This document shows positions 7,939-15,446 of a stretch of DNA of 15,821 nt, piece after piece. Source of the DNA: Ramicandelaber brevisporus. Lineage: Eukaryota > Kickxellomycota > Ramicandelaberales > Ramicandelaberaceae. The stretch lies in assembly GCA_025201865.1 (NCBI GenBank), contig MU603113.1, forward strand, positions 1 through 15,821, written 5' to 3'. Every line of letters starts with the position of its first letter. The first letter of the stretch is position 1. The notes under the pieces are model-generated. The model saw only the letters and a list, made by a program, of their open reading frames with translations, had not been told where the DNA came from and did no database searches. The translations under genes and the position numbers were made by a program.

Positions 7939-7959
7939 GATAGATTGATAGATAGATAG
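7939..7959. promoter_or_regulatory. GATA repeat cluster 40-60 bp upstream of the SSH4-like ATG
   Basis: The run starting GATAGATTGATAGATAGATA contains four GATA cores at 4- to 8-bp spacing. It may be no more than a tetranucleotide microsatellite. It may also be a cluster of GATA-factor sites, which would suit a gene for nutrient-dependent turnover of membrane proteins. The sites lack the preferred purine at the 3' side of a TGATAAG-type consensus, which weakens the regulatory reading. Confidence 0.4.
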
Positions 7960-8078
7960 TGCTGTAGATGAGTGCTTGGTTGAGAGCAAGGAATGCAAGA
8001 AAGCGTTCTAAAAGAAAGAAAGAAAAAAAGACGTGTCAAACGTAGAAAACAAGGAAGGCAAAAGCGAACGAAGAGTAC

Positions 8079-8107
8079 GTATGTGTGTATGTGTGTGTAT
8101 GTGTGTA
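8079..8107. repeat. GTATGTGT-type microsatellite
   Basis: An imperfect alternating purine-pyrimidine tract of GT dinucleotides, interrupted at regular intervals by TA. It is noncoding, between the SPO71-like stop and the SSH4-like promoter. It is expected to vary in length between strains. Confidence 0.8.
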
Positions 8108-8225
8108 ACAGAGAATACTGCTTATGACAGAGAGAGAAAAGGTGGGTCGGGGTCTCGGGCCAGCCAGTCTGTGGTCCAAAGTTCGATATTTCGAGGGTCC
8201 GGCGTGGGGAACTTTTAGTGTCTCT

Positions 8226-11200
8226 CTACCAATCAGAGCGGCTGACCATGCGAGATATTTCAGCATTCAAGGCACTAATCCACTCTTCCATCTCAACCCT
8301 TGATCGAGCATGCATAATCAATATCTTTTCGTTCAGCGATGTGAAGAACATGCTCTTGGTGGCTTTCGCGGTAGCTGCTGGCTGAGAATTCTGCGCAATC
8401 ATTCCTGGGCTCAATGCTGGGCCAGTCAAGTTGACAGATTGTGGTCGAGATGATGAAGACGGCTGCAGTTGAGGCGGGCCAGGCTGGCGAGTTCCATCCA
8501 TGCTCAGAATGTTGTTGACAGCTGTGGCAGTTGGATTGCGGTCAAAGGAGAGTGGGTCGCCATTGCTGGATGTGCTCATTCCACCAAGACTTGCAACTCG
8601 GCCGTGTCCAGAAAGCGGAGGCGGCGAAGATGCCGTTGGAGACAAAATGGACAGATTCGAGTTTGCTGCAACAATGGCGCGAGTGAGTGGATGTTGGTGA
8701 GAGTTGAGAGACACGTCCGAGCTCCACGGAGCTGGATGAGAGTCGAAAGACAGTCCAGACGCGCCGGACAGTGCCCCAAAAGAGCCCATCGATCTCAGCC
8801 GCACATTGGCTCCATCAATTCTGACATCATTTACAGGCAGGCCCAACATTGATGCCATTGCTTCGCTGTTCAGATTTTGCGTACCGGCAGCAGCATTACC
8901 AGCAGCAGAAGCGGCGCTTCCAGCTAATCTATCATTGGCATGGCTGGCCCCGTTGGATATAGTTGGAACGCATTCGGGACTGACTGCGATGCCTGCTGTG
9001 CCTTGCAGTCTACTGGGAGTATTTGCTCTTCTGCCTGGCTTCCACAGTGCAAACAAGCATTCGGAGCTTGGATCAGCGCTTGCTGTGCCGTCAGCATACA
9101 CCCGCACCAAGGCTGGGGTTGTTGTGCCTGGCTCCATTGCTGTATTGCCACCAGGACGAGCATCAGACTGCGAGCGAGAAGCCACTTCATCTTCCATCCG
9201 GGAGATGACATATGTACCAGACAATGAATGAGCACGACGGAGAGAGTGGAAGAGATGAGTCGAATGCTTCGCTTTACTGGCCACAAACTCTGCCTTGACC
9301 ACTGAAGACATTGATGATGATGCTGTGTGCTTCTTTTGCAGTTTCTGGTCTTTGCCGCGAGTGAGTCCCAATCGAGCCAATAGACTAGGCTTATGTTGCG
9401 GCTGTCGTTGCTGCGGTTGCTGCTGCTGCTGTTGCTGTTGCTGTTGTTGCGGAGAGAATGTGCCAGAGGGAGGAAGCGGTGGTGTTTGTTGCTGATTGAC
9501 TATTTGAGGACGCTCACGTGGTGATGTGGCAATGGCAGGAGGCAGACCGCGCGAGATTGAAATTGGAATACTGGGAGTGAACGATTTGACAGAAGGTGGT
9601 CGATTCTTGTACCTTGGCCCACTAAAATACTGCGCATCCTCGTAGGCATCGTCATCCACCGCCGCTCTGTGGGCATCGTCACTGTCATTCATGCTTTCCT
9701 CATCATCCTCTTCTTCTTCATCTTCATCGCTGTATCTACCGCCAGTGCGCGGCACTTCAGCCAATCCGCCATCTGTATCAGTGTCTTCGCCATCAACCAC
9801 GTCGGCAGTGAGTGATAAAATATTGATTCTGTCAGGTGCATCAAATTCAATCAGCTTCCCGTGAGTCAGTACACAGAATCTGCGAGTCATTGCCTTGTGT
9901 CTTCCACTCTTTCTATACAGGAATCCACTCATAATAATGGTACGACATCCCAACAATTTACACACGCTCCATACACGAGGATCAGCCAGCACTCTAAACG
10001 CATCATTGCCACCAGTATCATGTTGCATGAGAGGCATTTCATTGTACAGTAAGCTGTCCGGAACAACCTTGGCATACATTGCAAGCTGGGCATGAGCCAC
10101 ACGTCGTTTGGTGTCGAGAGCCAATCTTGCCCTCCAATAATCACGCAATGCACGCAGTCGAGAAACCCATCGACGCATTGCAGCCGGAGAGTGCGCTTGA
10201 AGGGGAATGACAGAGCCATCTCGCATAATGACGTCAAAGCGAGTTCCAGACTCGCTGAGAGTTGTAGAGTGAACGTGTTCGTGAGAGCCCTGGGTTGACA
10301 CATGGCGAATCTGACGCATTTGAACGACATCAATGCGCTCGATCTCTACAGCGTCAATGTAGCCCTTGGCTGTAGCAATCTGGTCAGACAACCTCATTCG
10401 AGTAGTTTGGAATGTGCGGTATGCAGATGAAGATGTGGTTGTGACTACAGCGGTGTTGGCTGGAACAGGTCGTGGAGAAGGCTGCTGATGTGGATATTGC
10501 TGTGGATGTTGTTGCTGAAAATACTGCTGAGAAGGATGGCGAGAATAAGACAACAGTGAAGTATACGTCTGCTGTGGATCTTCGTGTTCACCAAATACAT
10601 CTGCAACTGTTCCAGGCACATAGAGTGACTCCCGGCTAGGCGGATGATGGGGATTGGACAGTGGTTGTAAAAGAGGTGAATGAGAATAGCCGACAGGAGC
10701 GGTTGATTTCAACAATGAACCAGGAGTGGTTACATCTGCAGGTTGCAGCCAATTGCTAGTGTATTCAGTTTGATACAGCATTGCGTGTGCACTTCTGGCT
10801 GACAATAACAGTATCAAGTTATCATGAGTAGCCAGGAATATAACTCTGCCAGATGACGTCTTTGGATGGGGATAGTTGAGCGGCGCTGGAGGTAGTTTGA
10901 TTGGTTGATTGGCTGACGCATTTCCATCGTCAATTAAATCACCACTTTGCTTCGGACGAGATAGTTTCATTTGAACGCTTGGATATTTGATCAAGAATCC
11001 TTCAACACCAACTGGCTCCATTAGTTCAACCTCCTTGTATCGACTGCCATTATTGTTACCATTGTTATTATTGGCATTATTGTTGCCATCGTTATTACTA
11101 ATTCTTTTAATAGCTTTGGCAGAATCTGGATAATGTTCCTGCTCTCTTACTTGCAATTCATGGGTATCCTCTAGCCATTGAGGAGTGATTGCACTTTCCA

Positions 11201-14200
11201 AAAGTGAATTCAGTGAGCCCGTTTTGTCATCATATTCACTTTGACCTCTTGGCATTATCCAGTCAATTCTATCCATTCTTCTCCATCCAACTCCAATTTC
11301 TGTTAATACCAATTCGCTATCTCTTTCATGTTCCTCATGGCCACCGCCTCTTCCTTTCTCTAGAGTTGTTGAAGCGTGATCCAGACAGTTTCTACGAGAC
11401 CACCTTCTGCTAAATGCACCTGTGCCATACGAGTAGCCTGCAACCCATCTGGATACAATCACTCGGGCTCTAGTCCATGCTGTATCAAAATGAGGCTCTT
11501 GTTCAATCATTGCTGACTTTTTACTTTTGCTGTTCTGTAATTGCTGCTGATGTATCTTAACATGTGGCGTTGACAAAATAACATTCCCACTGGCACTTCT
11601 ACTTTTATTACCACTGCCACCAATCGATATACCACCATAGTTACCACCATCATTATGCTGCATTCTATTATCATGGTAGTAATCATCTTCAATACCATTA
11701 TCACTATTACTGTCATAATGTCCATTTCTATAAGTATCGCCAGTCACCTCGTATGCAATTTGAAGAGATCTCAGCACTAAATCACGCACATCCCAGACAG
11801 TTGGGTTCATTGGTAATATCAATCCCAGTGCACTGGCTGCCTCATATTCTGCATTCATTACATAATCATTACTATTGCTCGCAATAGACGGTGGCTGCAG
11901 CAATGGAATCTCAATAATGAGTGCTTGATCAACATCAGGAACGCACACTCTCAAACACAAGTCACGTCCACGCTCAGCAATTGCACTCAGATGGCACATC
12001 AGTGGCTCAATTTTATGCGAGATTGCAGCCGCTGTGGCAGCCGCATGAACTGGAATAGTCAATGACTGTCCAAATGACAGTTGTGAGGCAGATGGCGAGG
12101 TTTGCTGCAGATCGTTGAGTCTACGAGTAGCAACTGGTCCACTTTGCGGTGTACTGAAGATGGGCCACGGTATAGGAGGTGCTGGATTCAGAATCTGATG
12201 AAGAGCCATGTACCACTGCTGAGCGAGTGCGGTCGATGGAGGTCTAAATATGTAGGCTCTGACAGGTGCGAAATCATCCGCAGTAACATCGCCTCCATGC
12301 ATTGCCTCTTTTAAAATGGATCGCTTCATTGTATTGCTTCTTCCATATTTTCTCAGCGCAGTTGAACCTGGCCCTGAGCCACCAGACGAGCGTGAATAAA
12401 GACGAGACAGTGCGGCTGCATCCAACATTGCATCGGTTGGATCTATTGTGAATCCTTCCCCGCTGCTTCGGCTGCTTCCACTTCCAATGCCCAGTGCACT
12501 AATGCCATGAAACGAATTTGGACGAGACCGTTTACTGTCTAACTCACGAACAACGGCAGATGAACGGCGGTGAAGCATGTTTCCAGATTTCTTTCTAGAA
12601 TGTCCACTGATAAAGTTATGACTGTGATGTTGGTGGTGATAATCACCTCCGCTGCCGCTACCACTGCTTGCACCACTTGCATATCTGCGATGTTGTTGTT
12701 GCTGCTGTTGCTGCTGTTGATGGTGACGAGAGCTTGCCATGCTAGTCCTAGATAACATTCTGTCAGGGCCGACATTGGTGGGCGAAGGAGGAGCTGACTT
12801 ATCTGCCGCAAACTGAATTGTTGTAGCCATGCTGTGACCGGTTGCAGCTCTGGCTGGATACGCTCCAATCATACTCATTGGGGGCAGCTGCGGCATAACA
12901 GGGGGACTCGTGCCACTCATTGTGCTGGCAGTGTTTACTGCGCTGATTCCAGCTGGTGGCCCAATAAAAGGTCTGACCGACTGTTCGCGTGTAACTAATG
13001 AGAGTGTTCCATCTAACGGGGCAAAGCAGGTCAGATGCACCTCAGTTGGTCGCAGTGCTATGGATTCGACTGGTTTGCTCAGAGTTGCCCAATAAAAGTC
13101 AATTCTTGCACAGGGTCTAAGCACAGCCCATAGCTCTACCCAAGGCTTCGTAGTCCGTCGGTGTCTAAACTGTGAGTATTCATCATAATGCTGAGGTAGT
13201 TCATCTCTACGTAGTTTATCGACTCGAAACCAGACTGGACTAGCCAGTAGTATCCCATCCCGTAGCCATGGCTTCTCAGATGCTGCATTTGTTGTTGCAA
13301 TTGCTGATGACATTGCAAACGATGAATCAGATCCACCAACTTTTGGCACTGGTGGCACTAAAGATATGTTCGGTGCAAGATGATTGGCTGATGCTGCTGA
13401 TCCTGCAAAGGAGGCTGAGGCTACTGAGGCACTGCTAGTGAGAGGCGCGGCTGGTTTGCGCTGGAGGCGATACGGTCGAGTCTCTGTAGGTTTTCGAGTT
13501 AGTTTGATTGGTATAACTTGCTGTTGCTGTGGCTGTTGTTGCTGTGACTGTTGTTGTTGTTGATTATGTGAGAAACTCTGTGCTGAAGGTGACAGTAATG
13601 GTGGTGCAATGCCATTTGGATTCGCGTCTTCTAACTGGTGTTGTTTGCTGGATGATCGTCCAAACAGTTTCCCTGTCAAGCTAGATAGACTCAATTTCGA
13701 CATTGAGCTTGCCAGGCTGTGTCTGAATCCTTTTCGACGCTGCTGTTGCTGGTCACCGCTAGAAATATCATTTAGACCAAGATGTAGATTTGAGGCTGAT
13801 GCAGCCAATCCAAGCTGTGCATTGCCTCCACTGGTTAAGAATGGCAAAGCTGACCGCGGACTATGTGGTGCTGAGGCTGATTGCTGCTGCATCTCTGTAT
13901 CTGTTCTAATAATGTTGATGGGTGGCACTGCTAATTTCTTGCCAAGTCCACGTGGTTGTAGCCTAATTCCACCAGAAGCCACAGCCAGTTCAGGTGACGA
14001 TGTAGCTGCAGCGGTATTATCAAAGGTTGGAGATGCATCTGGAGAGTAATAAACTGTTCCGCCAGTGGTTGATCTCACTAGAGGATCTGGTCTGTGTCCA
14101 TCTTCGCCTCCGTTGCTGTAGTCTCCATTGTCAGGCAGGAATCCATCAGAGATGCTCATTGCTGTGTGGAATGTGCCAGTTCGTGATGTTCTATTGCTTA

Positions 14201-15155
14201 ATCTGCCAGATAAATATGGATGATTGGGCGAAAATGATCGATTATTGCTGTGCTGATTAAGTCTTCGGATTGTCCCGGATTCATCTTCCATATCATCATC
14301 ATTATCATCATCATTATCATCATCATTACCGTCACCATTATCACTATCTTTATCACTATCGTTATCGTCACTACTTTGACTACTCATACTACTATTATTG
14401 TCTCCCTCATTCCTAGCAGAATGCCTTCGCTCATCATCTGATATAAAGTGTTCCGGCTCCTCTACAATGGCATCTGACACTCCACCTACATTAAATACAG
14501 GCAGTAGACTAGGTGATCCAAGCTGTGAGCTATGCTGCATCGGATGAGCTGATTGATTGCTGCCCTGTGTACTGGTTGATGCATGCCTCGCAGCTTGCTC
14601 GTTGTGCCTTTTGTTCTTGAATAATAGAGATAGTAGACTCCTATTGCTATCCTTATTATTTAGAGATATCAGCTGCTTTGGAGATGCGTTTGGAGGAACT
14701 GCGCTGGCCACCATTGTCATTAGAGGTAACTGCAGTGCACTATTGCTATTAATACTGTTGCTAGATGATTCATTTGATACAACTGGGCCGGCTATTGGAA
14801 CGCTTTTACCTTTGATTATATTCTCTGCCCAACTCATTGCAATTGGTCCAATAAACTCTCGAACAACATTGGCTTCATCTGCTTTGCCTAACTTGCGCAA
14901 GTGCGTTGCTGCTGCTAACTGAATTGGCTCAGTTGCACTTTGAGCACTGTGTGGATTCAATGTTAACTGCCGAGTAGGTCTGCTGTAAACATTCTCTCGG
15001 TGTTGATTTTGTTGTTGATGCTGTTGATGCTGATGTTGCTGTTGTTGGTTGCTAGTTGAAGCTGTGGCTGTGTTGGTCGTGTTTTGGTGTTGTTGATGCC
15101 ATGAGGAGGTAACCGGCCGAAGCAATACTGGCTCATCACGAACCTGTTGAGACAT
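8226..15155 (-). CDS. SPO71: Spo71-like protein with fungal PH_4-type pleckstrin-homology blocks
   Basis: This 2309-residue protein has islands of the fungal Spo71 family in low-complexity sequence: a Spo7_2_N-like block (628-681; DGILLASPVWFRVDKLRRD, LPQHYDEY, WVELWAVLRP); a PH-ending strand and helix (about 959-989; YIFRPPSTALAQQWYMALHQ); GWRRMDRIDWIMP, HELQVREQEHYP and VEGFLIKYPSV (about 1296-1387); RFDVIMRDGSVIPLQAHSP to YWRARLALDTKRR (about 1633-1686); CRTIIMSGFLYRKSGRHKAM (about 1736-1755); and a C-terminal PH helix (ILIMHARSRVEMEEWISALN, about 2275-2300). Yeast Spo71 recruits Vps13 to the prospore membrane; membrane recruitment is inferred here. Glutamine runs occur at about 531-548, 811-821 and 1903-1913, with a D/N/S repeat at about 263-294. 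The ATG at 15155 is chosen because an in-frame TAG lies just upstream. No introns are seen. Family recognition is from memory of conserved motifs. Confidence 0.82.
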   Translation of the reverse strand: MSQQVRDEPVLLRPVTSSWHQQHQNTTNTATASTSNQQQQHQHQQHQQQNQHRENVYSRPTRQLTLNPHSAQSATEPIQLAAATHLRKLGKADEANVVREFIGPIAMSWAENIIKGKSVPIAGPVVSNESSSNSINSNSALQLPLMTMVASAVPPNASPKQLISLNNKDSNRSLLSLLFKNKRHNEQAARHASTSTQGSNQSAHPMQHSSQLGSPSLLPVFNVGGVSDAIVEEPEHFISDDERRHSARNEGDNNSSMSSQSSDDNDSDKDSDNGDGNDDDNDDDNDDDMEDESGTIRRLNQHSNNRSFSPNHPYLSGRLSNRTSRTGTFHTAMSISDGFLPDNGDYSNGGEDGHRPDPLVRSTTGGTVYYSPDASPTFDNTAAATSSPELAVASGGIRLQPRGLGKKLAVPPINIIRTDTEMQQQSASAPHSPRSALPFLTSGGNAQLGLAASASNLHLGLNDISSGDQQQQRRKGFRHSLASSMSKLSLSSLTGKLFGRSSSKQHQLEDANPNGIAPPLLSPSAQSFSHNQQQQQSQQQQPQQQQVIPIKLTRKPTETRPYRLQRKPAAPLTSSASVASASFAGSAASANHLAPNISLVPPVPKVGGSDSSFAMSSAIATTNAASEKPWLRDGILLASPVWFRVDKLRRDELPQHYDEYSQFRHRRTTKPWVELWAVLRPCARIDFYWATLSKPVESIALRPTEVHLTCFAPLDGTLSLVTREQSVRPFIGPPAGISAVNTASTMSGTSPPVMPQLPPMSMIGAYPARAATGHSMATTIQFAADKSAPPSPTNVGPDRMLSRTSMASSRHHQQQQQQQQQHRRYASGASSGSGSGGDYHHQHHSHNFISGHSRKKSGNMLHRRSSAVVRELDSKRSRPNSFHGISALGIGSGSSRSSGEGFTIDPTDAMLDAAALSRLYSRSSGGSGPGSTALRKYGRSNTMKRSILKEAMHGGDVTADDFAPVRAYIFRPPSTALAQQWYMALHQILNPAPPIPWPIFSTPQSGPVATRRLNDLQQTSPSASQLSFGQSLTIPVHAAATAAAISHKIEPLMCHLSAIAERGRDLCLRVCVPDVDQALIIEIPLLQPPSIASNSNDYVMNAEYEAASALGLILPMNPTVWDVRDLVLRSLQIAYEVTGDTYRNGHYDSNSDNGIEDDYYHDNRMQHNDGGNYGGISIGGSGNKSRSASGNVILSTPHVKIHQQQLQNSKSKKSAMIEQEPHFDTAWTRARVIVSRWVAGYSYGTGAFSRRWSRRNCLDHASTTLEKGRGGGHEEHERDSELVLTEIGVGWRRMDRIDWIMPRGQSEYDDKTGSLNSLLESAITPQWLEDTHELQVREQEHYPDSAKAIKRISNNDGNNNANNNNGNNNGSRYKEVELMEPVGVEGFLIKYPSVQMKLSRPKQSGDLIDDGNASANQPIKLPPAPLNYPHPKTSSGRVIFLATHDNLILLLSARSAHAMLYQTEYTSNWLQPADVTTPGSLLKSTAPVGYSHSPLLQPLSNPHHPPSRESLYVPGTVADVFGEHEDPQQTYTSLLSYSRHPSQQYFQQQHPQQYPHQQPSPRPVPANTAVVTTTSSSAYRTFQTTRMRLSDQIATAKGYIDAVEIERIDVVQMRQIRHVSTQGSHEHVHSTTLSESGTRFDVIMRDGSVIPLQAHSPAAMRRWVSRLRALRDYWRARLALDTKRRVAHAQLAMYAKVVPDSLLYNEMPLMQHDTGGNDAFRVLADPRVWSVCKLLGCRTIIMSGFLYRKSGRHKAMTRRFCVLTHGKLIEFDAPDRINILSLTADVVDGEDTDTDGGLAEVPRTGGRYSDEDEEEEDDEESMNDSDDAHRAAVDDDAYEDAQYFSGPRYKNRPPSVKSFTPSIPISISRGLPPAIATSPRERPQIVNQQQTPPLPPSGTFSPQQQQQQQQQQQPQQRQPQHKPSLLARLGLTRGKDQKLQKKHTASSSMSSVVKAEFVASKAKHSTHLFHSLRRAHSLSGTYVISRMEDEVASRSQSDARPGGNTAMEPGTTTPALVRVYADGTASADPSSECLFALWKPGRRANTPSRLQGTAGIAVSPECVPTISNGASHANDRLAGSAASAAGNAAAGTQNLNSEAMASMLGLPVNDVRIDGANVRLRSMGSFGALSGASGLSFDSHPAPWSSDVSLNSHQHPLTRAIVAANSNLSILSPTASSPPPLSGHGRVASLGGMSTSSNGDPLSFDRNPTATAVNNILSMDGTRQPGPPQLQPSSSSRPQSVNLTGPALSPGMIAQNSQPAATAKATKSMFFTSLNEKILIMHARSRVEMEEWISALNAEISRMVSRSDW
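14292..14375 (-). repeat. 12-bp in-frame minisatellite, seven units, encoding an N/K-D-x-D tetrapeptide
   Basis: The first three units (14292-14327) are identical, ATCATCATCATT on the plus strand. Four diverged units follow to 14375. On the minus strand the array encodes a four-residue period such as NDDD, NGDG, KDSD and NDSD in the N-terminal acidic part of the Spo71-like protein. The identical units suggest recent slippage at one end, so length variation is likely. Confidence 0.8.
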
Positions 15156-15446
15156 TGGTGAGGTTGATAGCCGCCGTTGCCGCTGCTTCTTCTATTACTG
15201 CTGTTTCTGTCACTGTCACTGCCCTTACTGTCGCTACCGCCGTTACTGCTATTGTTGTTGAGCTGGTGATGATGAGAAAGCGAGGTGAGTATTGTTGCGC
15301 TTTTTGTTGTTCGAGCAAGTGGATTGGGCTTGGTCGAGATGGATGCGTGCGCGTTTTGGCTGTGCGAGTCTCTTTCTCTCTTCTGTTGCTTTACACTCAA
15401 CACGAACACCTCTCTCCTCCCTCCCTGCTTTCCTTCCTTCTTGTAG
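15156..15446. promoter_or_regulatory. 291-bp divergent intergenic region
   Basis: It separates the minus-strand SPO71-like start from the plus-strand start at 15447, so it must carry both promoters. Next to the SPO71-like gene is a stretch (about 15173-15260) of degenerate Ser/Asn/Gly-codon-like repeats in a frame other than that of SPO71. Next to the right-hand gene is a long plus-strand pyrimidine tract ending TTGTAG at 15446. A donor-like GTGAGT lies at 15285-15290. No TATA box stands out. Confidence 0.55.

Larger units (their letters stand above)
7899..8225. other. 327-bp spacer: SPO71-like 3' end and SSH4-like promoter
   Basis: Both flanking genes are on the minus strand. From the SSH4-like start outward the spacer holds a purine-rich leader (7899-7928 on the minus strand), a GATA/TAGA repeat (7939-7959), an A/G-rich run (8009-8030), a GT-rich microsatellite (8079-8107) and a G/C-rich stretch (8141-8215). 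No convincing AATAAA is seen just past the SPO71-like stop. No tRNA or small gene can be supported. Confidence 0.65.

Noticed and set aside
8141-8215. G/C-rich stretch with a GTTCGA sequence suggesting a tRNA T-arm
   Set aside because: No acceptor-stem pairing, anticodon arm or D-arm could be laid out around it on either strand.
9416-9452. CAG/CAA repeat as a possible mobile or regulatory element
   Set aside because: It is an in-frame mixed-codon glutamine run within the Spo71-like protein, like the others at about 12695-12722 and 13510-13565.
14275-14375. Asp/Asn-rich DxDxDG-like sequence suggesting EF-hand or thrombospondin-type calcium loops
   Set aside because: It is a four-residue tandem repeat from a 12-bp minisatellite. 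The required glycine and hydrophobic positions of calcium loops are missing.
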